DNA from: Oscillospiraceae bacterium
GTDB lineage: Bacteria; Bacillota; Clostridia; Oscillospirales; Ruminococcaceae
Assembly: GCA_015067315.1 (NCBI GenBank)
Contig: SVMR01000007.1
Coordinates: 1 to 64,000, forward strand
Direction: 5' to 3'
Length of the DNA: 64,000 bases
The first letter of the stretch is position 1. Every line of letters begins with the position of its first letter. A model generated the notes under the pieces. It was not told where the DNA came from. It saw only the letters and a list, made by a program, of their open reading frames with translations, and did not search any database. Position numbers and translations under genes: made by a program. Shown here piece by piece: positions 14,636 through 23,271 of the stretch.

Positions 14636-16336
14636 ATGAAAATAAAAAAAATCCTGTCGTTTTTGCTTGCGGCGGTTCTTCTCTTCGGATTTTCCGGATG
14701 CGGAAACCGAACCGAAGATGAGGAAAACAGTCCGAATCCGGAAATGACGGAAAACAACGAACTGGTAATTTATCACAGCAGCACTTCTCTTTCCCCGATG
14801 CTTATGGAAATTACGGAAAAATATTCCGCGGAAACAGGGAAAAAAGTTTCCTCAAAACTTGCGGGAACGGATTTTCTCGGTGAAATGAAAACAAATTCCG
14901 CCGCAATTTATATTATCGATACTCATTCCGACCTTTCCGAATGGCATTCCGGCGGACTTTTCAACGATTTTCTTACGGACTCAAGCCTTTCCTCCGTAAC
15001 GGATAAGATCCATTCCGGACTTTATTACAGCGCGGACGGAATCGGAAACTACGGAATCCCACTTGTTCTTGAAGGATACGGATATATTTTTGACAGGGAA
15101 ATGATTTCCGCAATTTTCGGCGGCGAAAACGCCGGAAAACTTATTGATGATTTAAGAACCTGTTCTTTTACCGAATTTGAATCCTTTGTTTCCGCTGTCG
15201 AAACCTGGATTGCGTCCCCTTCCGCCGCAAAAATCAAAATCGGCGAAAACGAATATACCTTTTTCGCGGAAAAAACCGGAAAAGCGGAAAATCTTAAGGG
15301 AATTTTCTCACTCAACAGCGAAAGCACCCGGGCAATGGAACATCTTATGAGCTATGCCCTTGCAACAAAATTCAGAAGCCGCTATGACGTTATGTCCGTA
15401 ACCGAAGAAGCGGTTTCCGGAATGGAAAAAGTTTTTGACGCCTATGCAAGGGTTCTTGATTTCCACACAAGCCATATTGCCGGAACCGAAGGAACTCTTG
15501 GCAGGGGAGAGGAATTCACCGGCGGAGATTACAACTATTCGACCTCAATTGACCTTCTTACAAGGGGAAACGCTCTTTTCTATCCGGGCGGAACTTCCGA
15601 CACTGCGGATTTTGAAAAATCCGCCGAAGGTTTCAGCAGCAATCTCGATATAATCCCGATGAAGCTTCCTCTTTCCGATGAGGAAATAACCGTTCCCGGA
15701 ATGACCGCCGAAAAACTCCAGAGTTCAATCGTAATCGGAAGCCGATATTATATTGCAATTAACCCGAAAGCGGAAGAATCCGCCGCGAAGGACGCAAGGG
15801 ATTTTGTAAGCTGGCTTTTTGGAAGCGAAGGCGGAAGCAACGCTTTTTCCGGCGCTTTCGGCGCAGTTCCTTTCAATTTTGAATATGTAATGGGCGAAAA
15901 CCCCGCAGATTCCGAAGGTTCTTCCCCTGCGGATGAATCCGGAAACGCCGGACAGAGCGCGGAAAGTTCTTCTGCGGAAAGCGGTTCCCCGGAAGGCAAA
16001 TCTTCCCAGGAAAACAATGCCGCACCGGAAAACGCTTCTCCCGAAGAAAATCAGACACCCGAAGAAAACCCGGATATGATCGGTCCGATCAACCCGAGCC
16101 ATAATATCAGCAACAGTCTTATGTCCGCCGTTGCGGAATATTATGCCGCAGGAAACTGGATTCCGGATCTTTCCTTTGCCCTTCCGGCAGATTTTGCCGA
16201 AAAAATCCTCGGCGAAGGACTTTCGGATTTCTGGGGAATGGAAAATTGGGCGGATTCCGACAAAAAAGGTCTTGTTGAAAGAATAATCGGCGGTTGGAAG
16301 GACCGTATTAACAAGGATAATTCCGCCGTAGGCTGA
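14636..16336 (+). CDS. Orphan extracellular solute-binding lipoprotein with a low-complexity insert
   Basis: A 566-aa protein: lipoprotein signal (LLFGFSGC, Cys about 22), then a two-lobed solute-binding fold of the family 1 type (ELVIYHSSTSLSPMLMEITEKYSAETGKKV at the start, in short pieces the classic opening). The C-terminal lobe is interrupted by about 60 residues rich in Ser, Glu, Pro and Asn (about 425-485), after which folded sequence resumes. No permease or ATPase genes adjoin it, so it may share a transporter elsewhere or act as a receptor. Ligand unknown. Confidence 0.8.
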   Translation: MKIKKILSFLLAAVLLFGFSGCGNRTEDEENSPNPEMTENNELVIYHSSTSLSPMLMEITEKYSAETGKKVSSKLAGTDFLGEMKTNSAAIYIIDTHSDLSEWHSGGLFNDFLTDSSLSSVTDKIHSGLYYSADGIGNYGIPLVLEGYGYIFDREMISAIFGGENAGKLIDDLRTCSFTEFESFVSAVETWIASPSAAKIKIGENEYTFFAEKTGKAENLKGIFSLNSESTRAMEHLMSYALATKFRSRYDVMSVTEEAVSGMEKVFDAYARVLDFHTSHIAGTEGTLGRGEEFTGGDYNYSTSIDLLTRGNALFYPGGTSDTADFEKSAEGFSSNLDIIPMKLPLSDEEITVPGMTAEKLQSSIVIGSRYYIAINPKAEESAAKDARDFVSWLFGSEGGSNAFSGAFGAVPFNFEYVMGENPADSEGSSPADESGNAGQSAESSSAESGSPEGKSSQENNAAPENASPEENQTPEENPDMIGPINPSHNISNSLMSAVAEYYAAGNWIPDLSFALPADFAEKILGEGLSDFWGMENWADSDKKGLVERIIGGWKDRINKDNSAVG

Positions 16337-16349
16337 TAAAGCAAAAAAT

Positions 16350-16385
16350 GAGCACGGTGCTCAAAAGCGCCGTGCTCAAACTTTT
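16350..16385 (+). terminator. Terminator with three GAGCAC words
   Basis: GAGCACGG pairs with CCGTGCTC, followed by AAACTTTTTT. A second, smaller palindrome TGAGCACGGTGCTCA is nested in the 5' arm. Confidence 0.85.
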
Positions 16386-16844
16386 TTATTTGATTTCGCA
16401 AAAAAGCTCGCCGTTTTTTCTTCCGTAATAAATTTCGGAAAGTTCCTCGTTTTCAAAAACCTTCACCATATCCCCGAAGCCTTCCGCAAGAACGAAATTT
16501 TCGAGTTCGGTTCTTTTTATCCAGAAAACCTCGCCCTCTTCCGAGGATGAAAGTTCTCCGGAAAATTCATCGGTTTTAAAGAAAAGGCAGACGAATCTTT
16601 CGCCGGTTCCTCTGATTTTAAACTGTTTTGTTCCGCAAAGTTTAGGGTTTTTAATAAGGAGTCCCGTTTCTTCAAAAACTTCGCGGATCGCTGCGGAAAC
16701 AAAACTTTCGTCCGGTTCAACGTGACCGCCGGGAAAATTTATTCCGGGCCAGTTTTTGTTTTTTCTGTCCTGAACAAGAATGTTTCCGCCGCCGTCATAT
16801 ACCATGCACATGACGGTGAGTTCAACCGGTTCGGTTCTTCCCAA
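16386..16844 (-). CDS. Nudix hydrolase, MutT/8-oxo-dGTP diphosphatase-like
   Basis: A 152-aa Nudix protein. The box GGHVEPDESFVSAAIREVFEETGL spans about residues 39-62 and is complete. The N-terminal pattern (ELTVMCMVYDGGGNILVQDRK) and the NWPGINFPGGH approach match proteins annotated as 8-oxo-dGTP diphosphatases. It lies 14 bp downstream of lexA in the same orientation, so the two may be cotranscribed. A sanitising role next to the SOS regulator would be sensible, but this is inference. Confidence 0.87.
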   Translation of the reverse strand: MGRTEPVELTVMCMVYDGGGNILVQDRKNKNWPGINFPGGHVEPDESFVSAAIREVFEETGLLIKNPKLCGTKQFKIRGTGERFVCLFFKTDEFSGELSSSEEGEVFWIKRTELENFVLAEGFGDMVKVFENEELSEIYYGRKNGELFCEIK

Positions 16845-16858
16845 AAAAACAGCCCCTT

Positions 16859-17434
16859 TTAATCGTAAGTTCTCATAACGGAAACAACTTTTCCGAGAAT
16901 TTCGACGGAATCGACAATAATCGGTTCATAATCGTCGTTTTCCGGCTGGAGGCGGAAATGTCCGTCCTCTTTATAAAAACGTTTTACCGTTGCGGAATCT
17001 TCAACAAGGGCAACGACAATCTGTCCGTTGACCGCTTCGGGGGTTCTTCTTACAACAACAATGTCGCCGTCAAGAATTCCGCATTTTATCATGGAATTTC
17101 CGTGAACATGAAGGGCAAAAAGATTTGTTGTATCGCCTGCAAAGGGAACGAATTCATCGACTTCCTCTTCTGCAAGAATCGGGGAACCCGCGGCAACGTG
17201 ACCGAGAACGGGAATTGTTCCGGGGGGAGTTGCGGTTTTGATGCTTATTGCGCGGTTCTGGTTTTCGCCCATGGAAATTCTTCCCTCCGCCTGAAGTTCC
17301 TTAAGATAGCGGTGGACGGTTGAAGTTGATTTTATATCAAGTTCGGCGCAGATTTCCCGGACTGTCGGCGGGTATCCGTTTTCCCTGATAAAATCGGTCA
17401 TATAATTAAGAATAAGTTCAGCCTTGTTTCCCAT
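16859..17434 (-). CDS. lexA: LexA repressor
   Basis: A 191-aa SOS repressor. It has an N-terminal winged helix (YPPTVREICAELDIKSTSTVHRYL in segments, about residues 21-44), the Ala-Gly self-cleavage site in GHVAAGSP (82-83), and a catalytic Ser114 (GNSM) and Lys151 (TVKRF) dyad. ATG 17434 lies 11 nt after AAAGGAG; a TTG three codons earlier is too close. Two operator sites overlap its promoter, so it represses itself. Confidence 0.97.
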   Translation of the reverse strand: MGNKAELILNYMTDFIRENGYPPTVREICAELDIKSTSTVHRYLKELQAEGRISMGENQNRAISIKTATPPGTIPVLGHVAAGSPILAEEEVDEFVPFAGDTTNLFALHVHGNSMIKCGILDGDIVVVRRTPEAVNGQIVVALVEDSATVKRFYKEDGHFRLQPENDDYEPIIVDSVEILGKVVSVMRTYD

Positions 17435-17476
17435 TAAAACCAATTCTCCTTTCGGCGTTTATAATAATCCAAATGA

Positions 17477-17515
17477 ATTATAGCACATATGTTCGGTTTT
17501 GTAAACATATGTTCG
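17477..17515 (-). promoter_or_regulatory. lexA promoter with two SOS operators
   Basis: On the minus strand TTTACA and TATAAT are 17 bp apart. Two CATATGTTCG sites (17483-17495 and 17503-17515), centres 20 bp apart, fill the spacer and overlap the -35. They match the Bacillus/Clostridium SOS box, so LexA should bind as two dimers on one face of the helix. Confidence 0.92.
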
Positions 17516-17608
17516 CCCAAAAAAATTGTTGTTTACAAAAATATTTTAAAAATTCTTATGTTTTTTCACACGTTGTTCACTTTTCTGTAACAAATAAATA
17601 ATTCCGGG

Positions 17609-17735
17609 TGGTATAATATAGATGTACTCAAAAAGAGCCGCAAACTTTTTGGGTTACACCCTCCTCAAAAACTCAAACTAAATGACTTACAAAAAAAGAA
17701 AGAACACCGGGATTGACCACCCCGGTGTTTTTTCT
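17609..17735 (+). ncRNA. Candidate small RNA with anti-Shine-Dalgarno motif
   Basis: An extended -10 (TGGTATAAT, 17609-17617) is followed by about 110 nt ending in a strong terminator (AACACCGGG, loop, CCCGGTGTT, then TTTTCTTTT at 17703-17738). No reading frame with a binding site is present. The transcript contains ACCCTCCTC, complementary to Shine-Dalgarno sequences, in an A-rich single-stranded-looking stretch. This is the layout of C-rich-motif sRNAs of Firmicutes. It is transcribed divergently from lexA. Existence and role are inference from sequence only. Confidence 0.5.
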
Positions 17736-17740
17736 TTTAT

Positions 17741-17950
17741 AAAAGCCTTCCCTGGGGTAAGGTGGCAAAACCAGAGGTTTTGACGGATGAGGGGTAAACC
17801 CTGTCCAATAAAAAACGGGCGCACGCACAGGTGCGCCCCTAAGACATTTTGATAAAACCCTATGATTTACAGTAGGGAACGGTCTTGACCGTTCCGCAAA
17901 AAGAGAAACGAGTTGCCGAGCCTTCTTGCGCAGCAAAGAATCCGCTTCCC
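17741..17950. repeat. Dispersed palindromic repeat block 3
   Basis: Modules seen: AAGCCTTCCCTGGGGTAAGGTGG-type hairpin in short form, a GGGCGCAC-N-GTGCGCCC palindrome, and GTAGGGAACGGTC with its complement GACCGTTCC. Confidence 0.8.
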
Positions 17951-17954
17951 GAAA

Positions 17955-18004
17955 AATTGTAGAAAAATGCTACAATTGACAGCCGCCTTTATAAAAGATA
18001 TAAT
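17955..18004 (+). promoter_or_regulatory. Consensus promoter and inverted-repeat operator of the MATE gene
   Basis: TTGACA (17976) and TATAAT (17999) with a 17-bp spacer form a perfect sigma-A promoter. AATTGTAG-N7-CTACAATT (17955-17977) runs into the -35. A promoter this strong with an operator on it suggests tight repression of the pump. Confidence 0.75.
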
Positions 18005-18047
18005 AATCTTCGGTTTGAATTTTTAAAAGAGAAGAGGCGTTTTTCCT

Positions 18048-19406
18048 TTGGCAACCGAATCTTCCGCAAGGCGAATTGACATGACTTCCGGACCTATCTG
18101 GAAATGCATGGTAAGCTTTGCAATTCCCGTTTTTATCGGGCATCTTTTCCAGCAGCTTTACAACACCGCCGACTCCATAATAGTCGGCAACTTTGTCGGA
18201 AAGCAGGCCCTTGCCGCCGTTTCAAGCAGCGGAAACTTAATCTTTATGATGACCGGTTTTTTCATGGGTCTTTGCATGGGCGCCGGAGTAATCATAAGCC
18301 GCTATCTTGGCGCAAGGGAATACGAAAAAATGCAAAAGGCTATCCATACCGCCGTTGCCTTTGCCCTTTGCTGCGGTCTTGTTCTTTCGGTAATGGGTCT
18401 TTGGCTTGCGCCGAAACTTCTTGTTCTTATGAAAACTCCGGAAAACGTTCTTCCTCTTTCGACAACCTATTTCCGGATATATTTCTTCGGAAGCTTTTTT
18501 ACCCTTACATATAACGTCTGTGCGGGAATTCTGCAGGCGGTGGGCGATTCAAAAAGCCCTCTTCGCTTCCTGATTGCTTCATCAATGACCAACATAGCTC
18601 TCGACCTTATTTTTGTCGGGGTTTTCAAATGGGGAGTTGCCGGCGCCGCTGTTGCAACGGTTATAAGCCAGATGCTTTCCGCCGCGCTCGGTTTCAGAAA
18701 GCTTCTTAAAAGCGAAGGCTATTATCAGCTTCATGTAAAACAGATAGGTTTCGATTTAAGCCGTCTTAAAGAAATTCTCCACCAGGGAATCCCGGCCGGA
18801 ATCAACAACTCTATTATCTCCATTGCGAACGTTGTTGTTCAGTCCAACATAAACGCCTTTGGCGATGACGCAATGGCAGGATGCGGATCCTATTCAAAAA
18901 TCGAAGGATTCATCTTCATCCCGATTATGTCCTTTTCCATGGCGATTACGACCTTCATAAGCCAGAACCTTGGCGCCGGCAACCACGAAAGAGCGCTTAA
19001 AGGTTCCCGCTTCGGTGTTGCTTCCGCAATGGTTTCGGCGGAAGTTCTCGGCGCGCTTCTCTGGCTGATCTGCCCCTGGATCATTCCTCTTTTCAACGAT
19101 GACCCCGCCGTTGTGGCAATCGGCGTCAACCAGATGAGAACCGAATCCCTTTTCTTCTGTCTTCTTGCATTTGCCCATTCCGTTTCCGCGGTAATGCGCG
19201 GCGCGGGAAGAGCAAAAATGCCCATGTATACAATGCTCCTTTGCTGGTGCATAATCCGCGTTGCCTATATCACGGTTGCCGTAAAATTCTTCCCAGTAAT
19301 AAACACCGTTTACTGGGCGTATCCTCTTACATGGGGTCTCAGCTGCATAATTTTTGCGATTTATTATTTCAAGGGCGATTGGCTCTATACATACGATTAC
19401 AGATAA
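18048..19406 (+). CDS. MATE family multidrug/toxin efflux protein
   Basis: A 452-aa protein with twelve membrane spans in two homologous halves, the usual MATE length. Family phrases: SFAIPVFIGHLFQQLYNTAD (start of the first half), GNFVGKQALAAVS, and in the second half GIPAGINNSIISIANVVVQS. It exports cationic drugs or metabolites using a sodium or proton gradient. The start is TTG 18048 with a GAGAAGAGG site 7-8 nt upstream. Its promoter carries a candidate operator, and a terminator follows, so it is a single-gene unit. Confidence 0.93.
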   Translation: MATESSARRIDMTSGPIWKCMVSFAIPVFIGHLFQQLYNTADSIIVGNFVGKQALAAVSSSGNLIFMMTGFFMGLCMGAGVIISRYLGAREYEKMQKAIHTAVAFALCCGLVLSVMGLWLAPKLLVLMKTPENVLPLSTTYFRIYFFGSFFTLTYNVCAGILQAVGDSKSPLRFLIASSMTNIALDLIFVGVFKWGVAGAAVATVISQMLSAALGFRKLLKSEGYYQLHVKQIGFDLSRLKEILHQGIPAGINNSIISIANVVVQSNINAFGDDAMAGCGSYSKIEGFIFIPIMSFSMAITTFISQNLGAGNHERALKGSRFGVASAMVSAEVLGALLWLICPWIIPLFNDDPAVVAIGVNQMRTESLFFCLLAFAHSVSAVMRGAGRAKMPMYTMLLCWCIIRVAYITVAVKFFPVINTVYWAYPLTWGLSCIIFAIYYFKGDWLYTYDYR

Positions 19407-19436
19407 AAAAAGCTCCCTTTTCACAAGGGAGCTTTT
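19405..19436 (+). terminator. Rho-independent terminator
   Basis: AAGCTCCCTT pairs with AAGGGAGCTT and is followed by TTTTAA after the MATE gene. Confidence 0.92.
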
Positions 19437-19439
19437 TTA

Positions 19440-19930
19440 AATTCAGAATGCAAAGCACATAATGCAGAATTATAAATTGAAAGTTAATTAGAACTCCGTA
19501 GGGGCGACCCTGTGTGGTCGCCCGCAAAAAAAGGATTCCCGGAGGGTATAGCGCCCCTTGTTAAAAGGGGGATGGCCACGAAGTGGCGGGGGGATTCCTT
19601 TTTAATGCAGAATGCAAAGCATAATGCAGAATTATAATTTAAAATTGGAAGTGATTTAAGCCTTCCGCGCCACCGTAGGGAACGTCGTCCCCGACGTTCC
19701 GGAAAAACAAAACCACCCTTCCGTCTTTTTCGAGGGCAAGCCGCCGAAAAATTCACCTCCCCTCAAGGGGAGGTAAAAAAACAGCCGGTAATCCTTGCAG
19801 AATCCCCCAGTCACGCGCCTGTTCTTAAAGGCGTGACAGCCCCCTTTAACAAGGGGGCCTATTAAAGATAAATCCCGCATTGCTGCGGGATTTTTTCACG
19901 GCGGGAGCAAGCCCCCGCCCTACTGTTTTT
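19440..19930. repeat. Dispersed palindromic repeat block 4 (longest mosaic)
   Basis: Holds almost every module in series: GCATAATGCAGAATT runs (twice), GTAGGGGCGACCC..GGTCGCCC, CCCCTTGTTAAAAGGGG, GTAGGGAACGTCG/CGACGTTCC, CCTCCCCTCAAGGGGAGG, a CAGTCACGC/GCGTGACAG pair, an AATCCCGCA/TGCGGGATT hairpin, and CGGCGGGAGCAAGCCCCCGCC. No gene is seen in it. Confidence 0.85.
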
Positions 19931-19945
19931 TTGGAGGTATATTTT

Positions 19946-21685
19946 TTACATGGATTCCGGAACGGAAACTTTGAGCATTGTGAGGACGTTTTTGATAACA
20001 ATTTTGGTTGCGGAAGCAATGGCCATTCTTGCATACATTCTGTCCTCTTCTTCACAGCGGCAGCGGCATGCGTTATAGAATTTGTGGAACATTGTCGCAA
20101 CTTCGATAGCGTATTTGGTGATTCTGGAAGGATCGTAGGTTTTTACGGATTCTTCGATTTCGCCGGGGAATTTTGCAAGCTCGGTAACAAGAGCGAATTC
20201 TTCCGGTTCGGTATAGGTATAGCAGGAAATATCCTCTTTTACCTGAACTCCTTCTTCCGCAAGAGCGCGAAGAATGGAGCAGATTCTTGCGTGAGCATAC
20301 TGAACGTAATAAACGGGGTTATCGTTGGTGTTCTTGACGGCAAGACCGAGGTCGAAGAGAAGGTGGGTATTGGGTTCGCGCATGTTGAAGAGGAATCTTG
20401 CTGCGTCGATCGGAACTTCGTCAAGAAGGTCGGTAAGGGTGATTGCTTTACCGGTACGTTTGCTCATTTTTTCGGGTTTTCCGTCGCGCATAAGTTCGAC
20501 CATCTGCATAAGGACAACGTCGAGCTTGCTTCCATCAAGACCGACTGCGTCCATTGCGCCCTGGAGTCTTGCGACGTGACCGTGGTGGTCTGCGCCCCAG
20601 ACGTTGATGACTTTATCGAATCCGCGTTCGGCAAATTTGTTGTAATGGTAAGCGATGTCGCCTGCGAAATAGGTGGGGTTTCCGTTTGCGCGGATGATTA
20701 CGTCGTCCTTGAGTTCAAGAGCTTCGATCTGTTTATCGGTTTTGCCTTCTTTTTTGAAGCGTTCGGTGAGAACTTCGGCGTTTTTGTACCAAAGGGCGCC
20801 GTCTTTTTCGTAGGTAAGACCTTTTTCGGTGAGGATCTTTACAACTTTTTCGATGGAACCGTCGTTATAAAGGCTGCTTTCGCGGAACCATACGTCGTAG
20901 TTGATGCGGTATTTTCCGAGGTCGCGCTGAAGACCTTCAACGTTTGCGGGAAGGGCGTATGCAACAAGAGCCGCTTTTCTTTCGGCGGAATCTGCGTTAA
21001 CGTATTTATCGCCGTTAATTTCAGTGAATTCTTTTGCGCGGACTTTGATATCTTCGCCGTGGTAACCGTCTTCGGGGAATTCGATTTCGTCTTCGCCGAG
21101 ATGGAGCTGGAGATATCTTGCTTCAAGGGATTTTCCGAATTTTTCGATCTGGTTGCCTGCGTCGTTGATATAGAATTCGCGGGTTACGTCATATCCGCAC
21201 CATTTCATTGCTTCCGCAAGACCGTCGCCGATGGCGCCGCCTCTTGCGTTGCCCATATGCATGGGGCCGGTGGGGTTTGCGGAAACAAATTCGACCATGA
21301 TTTTTTTGCCTTTGCCCATATTTCCGGTACCGTAGGTATCTTTTTCGGTAAGAACGGCGGAAACAGTTTCTGCAAACCAATGGGGAGCATAGAAAACGTT
21401 GAGGAATCCGGGTCCTGCAACTTCTGCTTTTTCAAAATAAGTTCCGTCAAGGCTGATATGGGAAACAATAGCTTCGGCAATCTGGCGGGGAGCTTTGCGG
21501 AAAGCTTTTGCGGAAACCATCGCCACGTTTGAAGCAAGGTCGCCGTTTTTGTTGTCTGCCGGAATTTCGATATTGAATTTCGGGATTTCGCCTTCCGGAA
21601 GTTCGCCTGCGGCGATTGCATCCTTCACCGCTTTTTCGATAAGTTCTTTGTACTGCGCTTTGGCCTCGGCCACTAAGTTACGCAT
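19946..21685 (-). CDS. argS: Arginine-tRNA ligase
   Basis: A 579-aa class I aminoacyl-tRNA synthetase of the usual length. It has an N-terminal additional domain, the HIGH-type motif HMGN (about 143-146 in NPTGPMHMGNARGG), the KMSKR motif in the second half, and a C-terminal DALR anticodon-binding domain. ATG 21685 lies 10 nt after AAGGAG; the in-frame GTG at 21694 is only 1 nt from it. The start overlaps the DUF1934 gene by 8 bp. This pair order is also found in Bacillus (ywiB-argS). Confidence 0.97.
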   Translation of the reverse strand: MRNLVAEAKAQYKELIEKAVKDAIAAGELPEGEIPKFNIEIPADNKNGDLASNVAMVSAKAFRKAPRQIAEAIVSHISLDGTYFEKAEVAGPGFLNVFYAPHWFAETVSAVLTEKDTYGTGNMGKGKKIMVEFVSANPTGPMHMGNARGGAIGDGLAEAMKWCGYDVTREFYINDAGNQIEKFGKSLEARYLQLHLGEDEIEFPEDGYHGEDIKVRAKEFTEINGDKYVNADSAERKAALVAYALPANVEGLQRDLGKYRINYDVWFRESSLYNDGSIEKVVKILTEKGLTYEKDGALWYKNAEVLTERFKKEGKTDKQIEALELKDDVIIRANGNPTYFAGDIAYHYNKFAERGFDKVINVWGADHHGHVARLQGAMDAVGLDGSKLDVVLMQMVELMRDGKPEKMSKRTGKAITLTDLLDEVPIDAARFLFNMREPNTHLLFDLGLAVKNTNDNPVYYVQYAHARICSILRALAEEGVQVKEDISCYTYTEPEEFALVTELAKFPGEIEESVKTYDPSRITKYAIEVATMFHKFYNACRCRCEEEDRMYARMAIASATKIVIKNVLTMLKVSVPESM

Positions 21686-22115
21686 TTTCTTCACACTCCT
21701 TGACTACTATGTTAACTTCATTTTCGCTTGCAAACATTGCGTTTATATCCATTGAATATTTAAAATTAAGGGTTCCGCCGTTATCCAAAAGCCCGTTTTC
21801 AATTCCGTAACCCTGGATCCCCATTATCCAATCGGCATAGCCGTTGTCGTAATGGCATTGGTGGCGTTCGCCTTTTTCAATAATAAGCTGCTGGTTTCTT
21901 TTGCCGCTTCGGGTCATTGTAACGCGGCTGTCCCCTTCGATTTTAAGAAGGGTTTTCATGGTCGGTTCGGTATCTTCCTCGTCCATTTCCTCATAGGCAA
22001 GATAAAGAACGTCCCGCCTTTTGTAATAGCGCCCTTTTGTATAAAGTTCAATGGTGTCTTTTTCACCGTCAACTTCCTGGGTGCCTTTTATGAAAATCAT
22101 AACATCCTTTTTCAT
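21678..22115 (-). CDS. DUF1934 (YwiB-like) protein
   Basis: A 145-aa protein of the DUF1934 family, which adopts a calycin-like beta-barrel. Matching phrases: IFIKGTQEVDGEKDTIEL at the start, then YEE...KTLLKIEGDSRVTMTRSG and GTLNFKYSMDINAMFASENEV near the end. ATG 22115 has AAGGAAA upstream; the longer frame begins in repeat sequence. It overlaps and precedes argS as in other Firmicutes. Function unknown. Confidence 0.88.
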   Translation of the reverse strand: MKKDVMIFIKGTQEVDGEKDTIELYTKGRYYKRRDVLYLAYEEMDEEDTEPTMKTLLKIEGDSRVTMTRSGKRNQQLIIEKGERHQCHYDNGYADWIMGIQGYGIENGLLDNGGTLNFKYSMDINAMFASENEVNIVVKECEENA

Positions 22116-22135
22116 CTGGCATTTTCCTTTTTTAT

Positions 22136-22168
22136 TGTAGGACGGGGGCTTGCTCCCGCCGTTTATTT
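22136..22168. repeat. Single copy of the GGGAGCAAGCCCCCG repeat module
   Basis: GTAGGACGGGGGC pairs imperfectly with GCTCCCGCCG; the same module is at 19899, 36275 and 53695. Confidence 0.75.
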
Positions 22169-22230
22169 GCATTTTATCGGAGAATGAATCTCCGTCATCG
22201 CTTATGTGATGCTTAGGCAAAGAAGGCTTT

Positions 22231-23043
22231 TCAGAGTTCCTCTATTTCGAGCCTTGTTACGTCGGAAAGTTCCTCACCGAGGAATTCTTTTCCAAGCCTT
22301 GCGAAGCCTTCTTCCTTATCGGTTACGAAGAACTTCATTCCGCCGATTTTTTTCGTTCCGGAAAGCATATCCCTTTCTTCAAGAAGAGCTTTTGCGCCGA
22401 GAGCCGCTTCTTTTCCGGAATCGATAAGGTTGAGTTTGTGCTCCGTAATTGAATCAATAAGATTATAAAGCAGCGGATAATGGGTGCAGCCGAGGATAAG
22501 GGTATCTATATCCTTTCCGTCGAACGCGGAAAGATAATCCTTTGCAACAAGCCGGGTTACTTCGCAGTTCGATGCAAAATATCCGTTTTCAACAAGGGGA
22601 ACAAAAAGCGGGCAGGCTTTTCCGGTGAAACTTGCTTCCGGAAGAATTTCCGCGGTGAGTTTTTCATAGGAACCGCTTGCAACAGTGGCTGCGGTTGCAA
22701 TAAGGCCGATGTTTTTGTTTTTCGTTGCGGAAACGGCGGCTTTCACCGTTGATTCAAGAACGCCCATGCAAGGGATTTTTCTTCCTTCGTTCATCTTTTT
22801 CCCGAGAACGGAAGAAACCGTTCCGCAGGCCACAAGAATCATCTTTACGTCCTGTTTTTCAAGGAAATCCATGCATTGCTTTGCGTATTCTTTTATAATA
22901 TGAGGACTTCTGCTTCCGTAAGGAACTCTTCCGGTGTCGCCGAAGAAGATTATATCTTCCCCGGGAAGAACCCGCCGGAGTTCCCGGACGGCGGTTAAAC
23001 CGCCCAATCCGGAATCGAAAACGCCTATTGGTCTGTTATCCAT
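22231..23043 (-). CDS. murI: Glutamate racemase
   Basis: A 270-aa enzyme supplying D-glutamate for peptidoglycan. The signature FDSGLGGLTAV is near the N-terminus, and the two catalytic cysteines sit in VACGTVSS and LGCTHYPLL. GDTGRVPYGSRS is also conserved. ATG 23043 has AAGAGG upstream; the longer frame starts in a weak context. Together with ddl just upstream on the same strand it forms a cell-wall precursor group, although repeat block 6 separates them. Confidence 0.96.
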   Translation of the reverse strand: MDNRPIGVFDSGLGGLTAVRELRRVLPGEDIIFFGDTGRVPYGSRSPHIIKEYAKQCMDFLEKQDVKMILVACGTVSSVLGKKMNEGRKIPCMGVLESTVKAAVSATKNKNIGLIATAATVASGSYEKLTAEILPEASFTGKACPLFVPLVENGYFASNCEVTRLVAKDYLSAFDGKDIDTLILGCTHYPLLYNLIDSITEHKLNLIDSGKEAALGAKALLEERDMLSGTKKIGGMKFFVTDKEEGFARLGKEFLGEELSDVTRLEIEEL

Positions 23044-23099
23044 AAAATCATAACCTCTTAATGCTTCCATAAAAGGAGAGCGGAATTTTGCCAAAGGTA

Positions 23100-23271
23100 A
23101 AAGACTTGCGGGCTTTAAAACAGGCTCCCCAGAGGGGGAGCTGTCAGCGAAGCTGACTGAGGAGGGATAATCCCCCGACAGGATATGATAAGCGCTCCGC
23201 GTTATCTGTTAATCCCTCTTTCGTCATTTGCTGCGCAAATGCCACCTTCCCCTCCGGGAAGGCTTTTTTTA
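23100..23271. repeat. Dispersed palindromic repeat block 6, reaching into the ddl stop codon
   Basis: Modules: GGCTCCCCAGAGGGGGAGC hairpin, a GCTGTCAGCGAAGCTGACTG hairpin, and CCTTCCCCTCCGGGAAGG followed by a T-run. The last T's of that run are part of the ddl stop codon (TAA on the minus strand). Confidence 0.8.

Noticed and set aside
19880..21532. 550-codon open frame on the plus strand
   Set aside because: It is antisense to argS, which has all synthetase motifs and a good start; the antisense frame is rich in Cys, Phe and Gly as expected of a shadow.
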